From assembly GCA_036490955.1 (NCBI GenBank), contig DASXCX010000043.1, positions 1 through 26,499 on the forward strand: 26,499 nt of DNA, given 5' to 3'. Of this stretch, positions 15,574-22,675 are shown piece after piece. This stretch comes from CAIKMD01 sp036490955 (GTDB lineage: Bacteria > Pseudomonadota > Alphaproteobacteria > ATCC43930 > CGMCC-115725). The notes under the pieces are model-generated. The model made no database searches, was not told the DNA's origin, and saw only the letters and a program-made list of their open reading frames with translations. Within the stretch, counting starts at the first letter, position 1, and each line of letters begins with the position of its first letter. The position numbers were made by a program, and so were the translations under genes.

Positions 15574-15601
15574 CCGGCTTGGCTGCACAGGAGCTAGAGC
15601 G

Positions 15602-16051
15602 ATGGAGCGAGATCCCCTAATGACCTATGTGGGTCCGGTCGACGGCGAGCGTGTCATCATGCGCGGCGGGAGCGTCGTTATTAAATCGAATGCCAGCCTT
15701 CGCGGCAGGCCGGCCATGGGCACGCAACAAGTGCTGCGGGGTGTCGGTATTCCGATCCATCGTCACTTCACGATGGACGAGACGTTCTACGTTTTGGAAG
15801 GCAGTGGGACGTTCATTCTGGATGACGTCCGATATCCGATCGCGAAAGGCGGATCGATCTTCATTCCGAGACATTCGTGGCACGGTTTCGAGAATCCGGA
15901 TGAGGAGCTTCTCCTCCTCTGGATCATGGCCCCTGCCGGAGTGGAGGGCATGTTTCGCGAGCTCGGGACGCCGCCGGACACGCCCGCGCCTCAACGAACG
16001 AAGGATGAGGTGAATTTGGTCGCCGGAAAGTACGGCACCGAATTCAGGTGA
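15602..16051 (+). CDS. Cupin-domain protein
   Basis: A 149-residue single-domain cupin. Motif 1 contains the metal ligands His53, His55 and Glu60 (IPIHRHFTMDETFYVLEGSG) and motif 2 contains GGSIFIPRHSWHGFEN with His94. Single cupins of this type are often dioxygenases, isomerases or sensors bound to Fe, Mn or Zn. ATG at 15602 has AGGAG eight bases upstream; an ATG at 15620 with GGAGCGAG upstream is an alternative. It diverges from the monooxygenase and converges on the ACMSD-like amidohydrolase, so it may act in the same unknown catabolic path. The reaction is unassigned. Confidence 0.88.
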   Translation: MERDPLMTYVGPVDGERVIMRGGSVVIKSNASLRGRPAMGTQQVLRGVGIPIHRHFTMDETFYVLEGSGTFILDDVRYPIAKGGSIFIPRHSWHGFENPDEELLLLWIMAPAGVEGMFRELGTPPDTPAPQRTKDEVNLVAGKYGTEFR

Positions 16052-16077
16052 TTCTCGACCCCGCTTCGGCGGCAAGC

Positions 16078-17037
16078 TCAACGTGATCCTAACCGCGGGA
16101 GCACCGATAGCGCGTTATCCCAACCGATCGCCTGCAATTCTGACGCCGACAAGCCGAGGTCGTTGAGGGTTCCGGCGGATTCCGCAAGCGGTCGAAACGG
16201 GTGATCGCTGCCGAAGAGAATCTGGCTCATGGGAACGAGGCTCGTCAGCGCCGCGATGGCCGGCCGGTAGCCGCTCACGGCGATATCGTAGTAGAGACGC
16301 CGCAATTCATGCTCGACGCCGTGCGGCACCTTCTCGTTCATCGCGCGAGAGGCGTAGAGGCTGATGCGCCGTGCCATCGCGGGCAGCGTACCGCCGGCGT
16401 GACAAAGGATGAAGCGAATGTCCTGGAACCGGGCGAGCGTGCCCGAGAACAGCATGCTGACGATCGTCCGGGCAGTGTCGTGCGGCACTTCCAACATGGG
16501 TGTCGCGATTCCCGGCATCAGCGTTTGGCAACAAGCGGGCGCTGTTGGATGAATAAAGACGGTGACCTTGCGACGGTTGAGCTCCGCGAAGACAGGTTCG
16601 TACGCCGGGTCGCCGAGCCATTTGTCGTCGTAGCTGGAAAGAAGTCCGACGCCATCCGCGCCAAGCACGTCTATGGCATGGGCGATCTCGTGCAGGCTCC
16701 CCTCGGTATCCGGCAACGGTATCGCGGCGAAAAAGCCAAATCGGCCGGGATATTTTTGGATGAGCTCGACCGAATATTCGTTGAAACGGCGCGCCGTCTT
16801 GCGGGCCACTTCGACGCCGCCAAACCAGAGGCCGGGCGTGGTCAAGGACAGGATTGATATGGCGACGTTGTGCGCATCCATTGCCTCCAAGGAGCGCTCC
16901 GGCGTCCATTCGAGCCAGGCGCGCGTGATTTCACCGCCGCGTGACCCGGCGATCCGATCGCGATTCTCGGCCAGGTAAAAGGGCGGTATCGGATGATGAT
17001 GCACATCGATGAGCTTCGGTACGGCTAAGCTCGCCAT
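16078..17037 (-). CDS. Amidohydrolase family 2 (ACMSD-like metal-dependent hydrolase/decarboxylase)
   Basis: A 319-residue TIM-barrel amidohydrolase. Metal ligands are readable: His13-x-His15 in IDVHHHPIPP, His163 in FIHPTAP, His213 in LCHAGGTLP and Asp278 in FGSDHPF. This is the amidohydrolase_2 pattern of ACMSD and gamma-resorcylate-decarboxylase relatives, which act on carboxylated aromatic or ring-cleavage products. ATG at 17037 has a strong GGGAGGA ribosome binding site. It lies downstream of a family 3 amidohydrolase on the same strand, separated by 171 bases rich in inverted repeats, so it may have its own control. Decarboxylase versus hydrolase cannot be decided from sequence. Confidence 0.9.
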   Translation of the reverse strand: MASLAVPKLIDVHHHPIPPFYLAENRDRIAGSRGGEITRAWLEWTPERSLEAMDAHNVAISILSLTTPGLWFGGVEVARKTARRFNEYSVELIQKYPGRFGFFAAIPLPDTEGSLHEIAHAIDVLGADGVGLLSSYDDKWLGDPAYEPVFAELNRRKVTVFIHPTAPACCQTLMPGIATPMLEVPHDTARTIVSMLFSGTLARFQDIRFILCHAGGTLPAMARRISLYASRAMNEKVPHGVEHELRRLYYDIAVSGYRPAIAALTSLVPMSQILFGSDHPFRPLAESAGTLNDLGLSASELQAIGWDNALSVLPRLGSR

Positions 17038-17208
17038 AAATTTCCTCCCGGCTGAAAGCGCCGTTCTGATCATAGCCGGTCGCGACGCGACCGTGCTGAG
17101 GCTCGCGAGGAGCACAAGCGCATTCGCCGGGATGGCGAAAGTCTCAGATGGCGAGACCCGTCGACGGGTGACGATCGCGCGGCTTTGAACAGCTCCGCGC
17201 GGCCGCGC
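17038..17208. repeat. Intergenic region with five inverted repeats
   Basis: Between the two amidohydrolase genes lie CGGTCGCG-A-CGCGACCG (17077-17093), TTCGCC-GGGAT-GGCGAA (17123-17139), GTCTC-N7-GAGAC (17141-17157), the perfect palindrome ACCCGTCGACGGGT (17156-17169) and GCGCGGCCGCGC (17197-17208) immediately after the upstream stop codon. None is followed by a T-run on the minus strand, so they are not classic intrinsic terminators. They could be operators, RNA processing or stabilising hairpins, or a Rho-dependent end. Confidence 0.55.
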
Positions 17209-18915
17209 TCAGGCTTGGTGGACCATTTTGCCGCCGGTATAGGTTTGCTCGATCTTGATGTCCTTGATCTTCTCTGGCGAGATCGTATGCGGATCGTCGG
17301 CCAGCATGACGAAGTCGGCGAGCTTGCCTTCGGTGATCGAGCCTTTCTCTTTCTCCTCGAAGGTGGCATGGGCGCCGTTGATGGTGTAGACGCGAAGCGC
17401 CTCGTCGACGCTGATGCGCTGATTGGCGCCCCAGACCGTGCCGTCCCAGCCTTTGCGCGTGACCATGCCCTGAATGCCCATGAGCGGCGCGAGCGCGCCC
17501 GCGGTGAAGTCTGAGCCCGCGCAAACCGGAATGCCGGCGTCGAGCAGTGTCCGATACGCCATCATGTGCTTCATCATGTCTTCGCCGTAGAAGTGGAACT
17601 TGTCCGAATTGTAATAGGCGTAAGTCGTGAAGAGCGCCGGCACCGCGTTGAGCGCTTTGATCCGGCGGACGAGGTCGGGATTGATGTCGGTGCAATGGGT
17701 AATCTTCGGCCGAGCGTCGTTCCGCGGGAAAAGCTTCTGCGCGCGCTCGACCGCGGTCAGCATGTGGTCGATCGCCACATCGCCATTCGCGTGGCAATTC
17801 ACCTGGATGCCGGCGCGGTGAATGCGCTCGACCCAGGCATTCAACTGGTCCTGGGTCTCGGCGACGTTGCCGTAATAGGGCGGGTTGGTGCCGGCATAAG
17901 GTGTGCTCAACGCCATCGTGCGTTCGGAAAACGAGCCGTCGATGTTGTGCTCGAAGGTCGCGCCGAATTTGATCCAGTGATCGCCGAGGCCGGTCTCGAT
18001 GCCCGTCTTGATCATGTTATCGAGGATGTCGAGATTGGCTTCGTAGCTGACGCGATGCAGCAGCTTGCCCGCGGCGCGGACCTGCTGCAGAGCAAAGAGA
18101 TTGCCAGCCGAGTGGCAGACGCTGGTCAGTCCGTATTTGACGAATTGCTGCGAAATGAAGGCCAACCCGTCGCGGTCGCGCTGAGCGATCTGGTCGGGGG
18201 TGAAGGTTTCGCGCTGACCGACTTTCTCGAAGACCGCGCGCGCCGTATCGGTGACACGACCGTTCAACTCGCCTTTGTCGTCCTTGTCGTAGGTGCCGCT
18301 CGCAGTGCTCTGTGTGTCCTTGGTCACGCCGGCAAGTTGGAAAGCCTTGCTGTTGTAGAACGAGGTATGGCCGCCGCGATGGTTCACCACCACCGGGTGA
18401 TCGCTCGAGACCTTGTCGAGATCCTGCACGGTCAGCTGGCGGTTGTCCTTGACCTTCGTGTCGTCGAAATAGAAGCCCGACACCCATTGTCCTGGCGGGG
18501 TTTTTTGCGCGCGCTCTTTGAGCTTGGCGACGATGCTGTCGATGGTGACGAATTCGACGTCATAGGGGTTACCGACGATGACCTCGGTCTGCAATTGCGT
18601 GCCGGGCGCGTGATTGTGGCAGTCGATAAACCCCGGGATCACGGTCATGCCATGGGCATCGACGATTCGGGTCTGCTTGCGCGCCAGGCTCTTGATATCG
18701 GCCGTCTGGCCGACCGCCATGAAGCGGTCGCCTTTGACGGCGAACGCCTGCGCCTTGGGCTTCTGATCGTCGATCGTATAGACCTTGGCATTGACGACGA
18801 TCAGATCGGCCTCGCGCGGATCGGCCTTGGCAAAAGTCGGCCAAGCGGCTCCGACCATCCCGGCGGCCGCGGCCGCACTCATGAAATCTCGCCTTGTGGC
18901 GGCTTTTCCCCTCAT
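17209..18915 (-). CDS. Tat-exported amidohydrolase family 3 (YtcJ-like)
   Basis: A 568-residue metal-dependent hydrolase with a Tat signal peptide: twin-arginine ATRRDFMSA (residues 6-14), then an Ala/Gly-rich stretch ending near TFAKA. Mature motifs are PGFIDCHNH (His100-x-His102), VNCHANGDVAIDHML, ITHCTDI and CAGSDFTAG, the layout of the YtcJ-like amidohydrolase_3 family, which hydrolyses amide or ester bonds of small molecules. Tat export implies folding and metal loading before transport to the periplasm. The ATG has an AAAGGAG ribosome binding site. It lies 34 bases after a solute-binding protein gene on the same strand, so a periplasmic substrate may be bound by one and cleaved by the other. 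The substrate is unknown. Confidence 0.92.
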   Translation of the reverse strand: MRGKAATRRDFMSAAAAAGMVGAAWPTFAKADPREADLIVVNAKVYTIDDQKPKAQAFAVKGDRFMAVGQTADIKSLARKQTRIVDAHGMTVIPGFIDCHNHAPGTQLQTEVIVGNPYDVEFVTIDSIVAKLKERAQKTPPGQWVSGFYFDDTKVKDNRQLTVQDLDKVSSDHPVVVNHRGGHTSFYNSKAFQLAGVTKDTQSTASGTYDKDDKGELNGRVTDTARAVFEKVGQRETFTPDQIAQRDRDGLAFISQQFVKYGLTSVCHSAGNLFALQQVRAAGKLLHRVSYEANLDILDNMIKTGIETGLGDHWIKFGATFEHNIDGSFSERTMALSTPYAGTNPPYYGNVAETQDQLNAWVERIHRAGIQVNCHANGDVAIDHMLTAVERAQKLFPRNDARPKITHCTDINPDLVRRIKALNAVPALFTTYAYYNSDKFHFYGEDMMKHMMAYRTLLDAGIPVCAGSDFTAGALAPLMGIQGMVTRKGWDGTVWGANQRISVDEALRVYTINGAHATFEEKEKGSITEGKLADFVMLADDPHTISPEKIKDIKIEQTYTGGKMVHQA

Positions 18916-18949
18916 GTCGCTCTCCTTTGTTGGTCGATTTGTCCGGATC

Positions 18950-20059
18950 TTACTGGGATTGTTTGCGAACCTCGCCGACGAATTTGATCGCGTCAACGAG
19001 ATCTTGCGCGTGCTCCTCGCGCTGGGTCTCGAGATAATGCGCGCCTTTGACCGGTTGGCGCTCCGGCTCCGATACTGAGGGCAGGTCCTGGCGCCGTGAG
19101 TCCTGCAAGGTCGCCTTGGCGAGGCCGAGCTGGATGTCCTTGCTCAAGATCCAATTGACGAAGACGCGCGTCGCGTTGGGATGCGGGCGCTTGTTGTAGA
19201 CGTAGAGTCCGGCGCCGCCGGTGCCCATCTCGTTCATCGACGGATCGTTGCCGAAAGCGCGCACGTCCATTTTGACGCCGGCGGCGAGATAGGGCTCGAG
19301 ATGCGCGCGCACGAACGGTCCGATGCCGATCCAGCCGACGCCGCGCGCCATCGCTTCGACGACCTGATCCTGCTGCGCCATGAACACGACCTTCTGATCG
19401 AGGATCAGCTTCTTGAGCTGATCGTCGCCGAGCCGCGTCCGCAGCACATAGGCGAAAGTCTGGCCCGAGCCCGAGACCAGCGGATCATGCCAGAGGATTT
19501 TGCCTTTGTACGCAGGATCGAGCAGCGTCTTGAGCCCGTTCTGCACGATCTTGTCGGCCGATACCTGTGCCGTGTTGTAATAAGGCGATTTCAGTGCCGC
19601 CGACATGCCGAAGACATATTTGCCGGCCTGGTCCATGAAGACATTGTCCCAGCCGCCCCAGGTCGACGGGTTTTTCACATCGGGCAGAACGAATTCCGGC
19701 TGTAGCGGATCGAGGATGCCTTCGTGGTAGAGCGTATAGGCAGTCGCGACGCTCGAGACCGACACGTCCCAAAGATATTTGTCGACCGAGCGCTCGGTGC
19801 GGATGCGGGCAAGGAATTGCGTGCCGGGCGTGGTCGAGACCGAGAGCGCGATCTTCGGGTAGGCCTTGGCCCATTCCTCCTGGACATATTTGCGCATCTC
19901 GATATTCGGTTGGGAACCGAGCACCAACGTACCTTCGGCATTGGCTGCCGCGACAACTTTATTCCATTCGGCGTTCTCGTCCTGCGCGGCGGCGGACGCC
20001 ATCCAAGTCATAATCACGCCCGTTACCGCAGCGACCAGCCGCAACTCCCGCTTTCCCAT
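18950..20059 (-). CDS. ABC transporter substrate-binding protein (family 1, Fbp-like)
   Basis: A 369-residue periplasmic binding protein with a signal peptide ending near ASAAAQ (residues 21-26). The mature part has AEGTLVLGSQPN, STTPGTQFLARIRTER, WDVSVSSVATAY, SPYYNTAQV, DPAYKGKILWHDP and FVNWILSKDIQ, typical of the iron(III)/2-aminoethylphosphonate-type solute-binding fold. The ATG is preceded by GGGGAGA. It heads a group with the Tat-exported amidohydrolase and has no permease or ATPase beside it, so it either shares another transporter or captures a ligand for the adjacent hydrolase. Ligand identity (metal or small organic) is not readable. Confidence 0.88.
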   Translation of the reverse strand: MGKRELRLVAAVTGVIMTWMASAAAQDENAEWNKVVAAANAEGTLVLGSQPNIEMRKYVQEEWAKAYPKIALSVSTTPGTQFLARIRTERSVDKYLWDVSVSSVATAYTLYHEGILDPLQPEFVLPDVKNPSTWGGWDNVFMDQAGKYVFGMSAALKSPYYNTAQVSADKIVQNGLKTLLDPAYKGKILWHDPLVSGSGQTFAYVLRTRLGDDQLKKLILDQKVVFMAQQDQVVEAMARGVGWIGIGPFVRAHLEPYLAAGVKMDVRAFGNDPSMNEMGTGGAGLYVYNKRPHPNATRVFVNWILSKDIQLGLAKATLQDSRRQDLPSVSEPERQPVKGAHYLETQREEHAQDLVDAIKFVGEVRKQSQ

Positions 20060-20169
20060 TGTCTCCCCAAAACCCTGAGCCGGCGACGCTGGCCGGGATT
20101 TCGCTTGCCGCGACGCAGTCTAGCGCGTTTATCTCGTCTGCGCTGCGTGGAAGAGAAGAGGTGGAGGTC

Positions 20170-21216
20170 ATGACTGTTCGCTGGGCATTGCTGGGTCCGG
20201 GCCGCCATGCCGGCCGAAGCGTCGTGCCGCAATTGAAGCAAGCGGCGGATAGCGAGCTCGCGGCTATCGTCAGCCGCGACGGCGCGCGCGGCGAAGCCTT
20301 TGCCCAACTGCATGGTGTATCGAAGGTCTACGCCTCGATTGAAGAGCTGCTGCGCGATCGCGACATCGACGCCATCTATGATGCGACGCCGGACGGATTG
20401 CACGCACGGCACGCCATTGCCGCGGCGGAAGCCGGCAAGCATGCGCTCATTGAAAAGCCCCTCGCGCTCTCGGTCGCCGAAGCGGCAAACGCGATCGAAG
20501 CGAGCCGCCGTTGCGGCACGAAACTCGGCGTCGTCTTCAATCAGCGGCACGAAGCCGTCCATCGGGAAGCGCGGCGCATGGTGCTCGCTGGCGCGATCGG
20601 CGAGGTGAAGCTGGTTCAAGTTCAGATCGCGCTGCGGACCGCGATCTCACGCGGCGGTGCAGGCGCGCCCGTGACCTGGCGCACCGATCCCAAGCTTCGC
20701 GCCGGCGGTATCGTTGTCAGCATCGGCGATCATGCCTACGACACGCTCGCCTATCTCGTGGGTCAAGAGATCGAAGCGGTGTCGGCACTGACCGATGCGA
20801 CGCAGGCTCATCCGCCGAACGAGCGCGTCGCCAGCATGTTGTTGACACTATCGGGTGGCGCGATCGGTTATGCCGTCGCCAGTTTCGTGACGCCTTTCGC
20901 GCGCCGCCCGTTCGAAATCCACGGCACGACCGGTACCATCATCATCGAGAATTCCTACACCTATCTCACCGGCGCCGGCGATGATCCGACGCCCACGCTA
21001 ACCTTGGTGAACGAGGCGGGCAGCACGGTGCACCGTTTTCCGGCGACGGATGCCTTCCGGCTCGAGATCGAGCAATTCAACCGCGCGATCGCCGGCCGGG
21101 GCGAGCCGATGACGCCGCCGGAGCAGGGGCTGCGCGCTCTGGCGATTGGCGAAGCGCTCTACGCCGCAATCGAAACCGGACGGATGCGCAAAATCGCCGA
21201 TTTCCTCCCAGCATAG
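20170..21216 (+). CDS. Gfo/Idh/MocA-family NAD(P)-dependent oxidoreductase
   Basis: A 348-residue two-domain oxidoreductase. The N-terminal Rossmann domain starts VRWALLGPGRHAGR, continues with DIDAIYDATPDGLHARHAI and the family marker EKPLALSVAEA, and the C-terminal alpha/beta domain has GGIVVSIGDHAYDTL with the probable catalytic His. GGPGxG is slightly altered (GPGRHAG). ATG at 20170 is supported by AGAGG eight bases upstream. It diverges from the solute-binding protein gene with 110 bases between. The family oxidises or reduces sugars, polyols and related compounds; the substrate is unknown. Confidence 0.92.
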   Translation: MTVRWALLGPGRHAGRSVVPQLKQAADSELAAIVSRDGARGEAFAQLHGVSKVYASIEELLRDRDIDAIYDATPDGLHARHAIAAAEAGKHALIEKPLALSVAEAANAIEASRRCGTKLGVVFNQRHEAVHREARRMVLAGAIGEVKLVQVQIALRTAISRGGAGAPVTWRTDPKLRAGGIVVSIGDHAYDTLAYLVGQEIEAVSALTDATQAHPPNERVASMLLTLSGGAIGYAVASFVTPFARRPFEIHGTTGTIIIENSYTYLTGAGDDPTPTLTLVNEAGSTVHRFPATDAFRLEIEQFNRAIAGRGEPMTPPEQGLRALAIGEALYAAIETGRMRKIADFLPA

Positions 21217-21276
21217 CTCGGCGCGATCCGAGTCCGCGCGCGGGAACTCGGCGGCATATCACCGGGTTGCCGGGTA

Positions 21277-21789
21277 ATGAAGTACCTCAATCCAGTACGG
21301 AAGGGCGCCGTGCTGCTGGCGGCGATGCTTGGCCTCGCGGCTTGCTCGAGCACCGGCTCCGCCGTCGATTCCGCCATCAGTTCCGCGTCAACCGCGGGTA
21401 TCGCCGCCGGGATCACGTCGACGACCGGTAGCGCGTTCGTCGGGACCATGGCCGGCATCGGTGCCGGCATCGGTCTCGATGCCGGCTTCAAATATGCCGA
21501 ACGGCGCATCCATCGCAACGCGCAGGATGCGGTCGCGGTCGCCGCAGGACCGCTTAAGGTCGGTCAGTCGGCGCGGTGGAATATCGACGGCTGGCTGCCG
21601 CTCACCGATCGCCATGGCACTGTCGAGATCGCGCGCAGCTTCGGCAAAGCGATTCCGTGCAAGGACGCCGTCTTCACCGTCGACGATGACGACGATCTGT
21701 ACGTCACGACCGTTTGTGCCGATAAGAAGGGAATTTGGCGGTGGGCCCTCGCCGAGCCCACCGTCGATCGCTGGGGTACGCTGCAGTAA
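21277..21789 (+). CDS. Predicted lipoprotein with glycine-rich segment
   Basis: A 170-residue secreted protein with a type II signal: basic N-terminus, hydrophobic core and lipobox LAAC (Cys23). Residues about 38-68 form an Ala/Gly/Ser-rich hydrophobic stretch (GIAAGITSTTG, then MAGIGAGIGLDAG), similar to glycine-zipper envelope proteins. The C-terminal half is a small beta-rich domain with a run of Asp (VDDDDDLY) and two Cys that may pair. The following residues are Ser-Ser, so sorting to the outer membrane is likely. Ribosome binding site is weak. It converges on the cysteine peptidase gene with only 9 bases between stop codons. Function unknown. Confidence 0.78.
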   Translation: MKYLNPVRKGAVLLAAMLGLAACSSTGSAVDSAISSASTAGIAAGITSTTGSAFVGTMAGIGAGIGLDAGFKYAERRIHRNAQDAVAVAAGPLKVGQSARWNIDGWLPLTDRHGTVEIARSFGKAIPCKDAVFTVDDDDDLYVTTVCADKKGIWRWALAEPTVDRWGTLQ

Positions 21790-21798
21790 GGCCCGTGC

Positions 21799-22539
21799 CT
21801 AGCGATAATTGCCGGCGACGCGGGTCATCGCTTGGCCGCCGAAGTGATACCACCAGCCCTTCTCGTTGATCGAATAATAGGGGTGGTATTCGCTGACGCT
21901 GCTCGCGGAGACGATGTCGTCGCGCAAATTATCGAGCAGTTGAGGCTTGCCATCGATATAGACGGCGAGCACTGCGTGATCGAGATTGATCGCGGTGTCG
22001 CGCAGCACGACCATGCGCATTTGGTTGGCGGGCACGCCCGCCGCGCGCAGCAGCAAGTATTTCGCGATCGCATAGTCCTGGCATTGGCCGCCATAGCGCA
22101 GAAATTCGAACGCGGTCTCCCAATACATCGACTGATGCCAATTCTGCATCGTCGGGACGTAGGGATGACGATTCATGGCATCGTTTACGAGCGCGACCTT
22201 CTGGCGCAGGTCGAGGTCGCGGAGCTGATCGAGCAGCGCTTGCCACTCCGCCGGTACGCAATGCGTATCGTTCAGCGACGTGCAAACATGTTGCGAATCC
22301 CGGGATTCGGCATCGTTGCGCGCCAGCATATCGGTCCATTGCTTGAAGCGCCAAGTGCTTTGCGAATAGACCTCGCGCGAGCCGAAAAGCGGCTCAAACT
22401 TCGCGTAGCTGTAATCCTCTTCATAACTCGAATCGGTTGCGGGCGTACGCGCCGCAAAAGACGGAACGGCGATCCCACCGGTCCATGCGGCGATAGCACA
22501 AACGGCAATCAACAATCGGCCCCACATCCTCGACCCCAT
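21799..22539 (-). CDS. Transglutaminase-like cysteine peptidase (BTLCP/DUF920, LapG-like)
   Basis: A 246-residue secreted protein with a signal peptide ending near PSFAA (residues 26-30). The catalytic triad of bacterial transglutaminase-like cysteine peptidases is visible: Cys153 in YGGQCQDYAIAKYLLL, His188 in LDHAVLAVY and Asp203 in LLDNL. The preceding YWETAFEFL is also a family marker. LapG, the best-known relative, is a periplasmic protease that releases surface adhesins under c-di-GMP control, but no LapD or large adhesin is in the window. ATG at 22539 is supported by GAGG seven bases upstream, which lies in a hairpin. A shorter start at 22527 is possible. Substrate unknown. Confidence 0.9.
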   Translation of the reverse strand: MGSRMWGRLLIAVCAIAAWTGGIAVPSFAARTPATDSSYEEDYSYAKFEPLFGSREVYSQSTWRFKQWTDMLARNDAESRDSQHVCTSLNDTHCVPAEWQALLDQLRDLDLRQKVALVNDAMNRHPYVPTMQNWHQSMYWETAFEFLRYGGQCQDYAIAKYLLLRAAGVPANQMRMVVLRDTAINLDHAVLAVYIDGKPQLLDNLRDDIVSASSVSEYHPYYSINEKGWWYHFGGQAMTRVAGNYR

Positions 22540-22546
22540 TCGGTAG

Positions 22547-22563
22547 CCTCGCTATCTGCGAGG
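22547..22563 (-). promoter_or_regulatory. Hairpin covering the ribosome binding site of the cysteine peptidase
   Basis: On the minus strand CCTCGC-AGATA-GCGAGG forms a six-pair stem with a five-base loop. The 3' arm contains GAGG, seven bases before the ATG at 22539, so folding would hide the ribosome binding site. This could give translational control (temperature, protein or antisense release), or be chance. Confidence 0.4.
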
Positions 22564-22675
22564 TGCCGGATGAGTTAATCGCGACAGGGATGAAAGATTG
22601 GTAAGGTTGCGAGCCGCCGAAATCTTGCATTTGATTTAAATTCGTGCGATCGCCAGCTCCACTCGCGCAGAGCCG

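Larger units (their letters stand above)
15276..15601. promoter_or_regulatory. Divergent intergenic region between monooxygenase and cupin
   Basis: This 326-base region must carry the promoters of two divergent genes. It holds a 13-bp inverted repeat close to the monooxygenase start (listed separately), a short open frame at 15481-15573 (listed separately), and the AGGAG ribosome binding site of the cupin eight bases before its ATG. No convincing -35/-10 pair was found. Confidence 0.5.

Noticed and set aside
16061..16072. CCGC-TTCG-GCGG hairpin between convergent cupin and amidohydrolase stops
   Set aside because: The stem is only four pairs with no T-run on either side; too weak to call a terminator.
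17566..18987. 473-codon open frame on the plus strand
   Set aside because: It is antisense to the clear family 3 amidohydrolase with all its motifs; such long mirror frames are common in GC-rich coding DNA.
20080..20096. CCGGC-N7-GCCGG inverted repeat between the binding protein and the Gfo/Idh/MocA gene
   Set aside because: Five-base GC-only arms are expected by chance in this composition.
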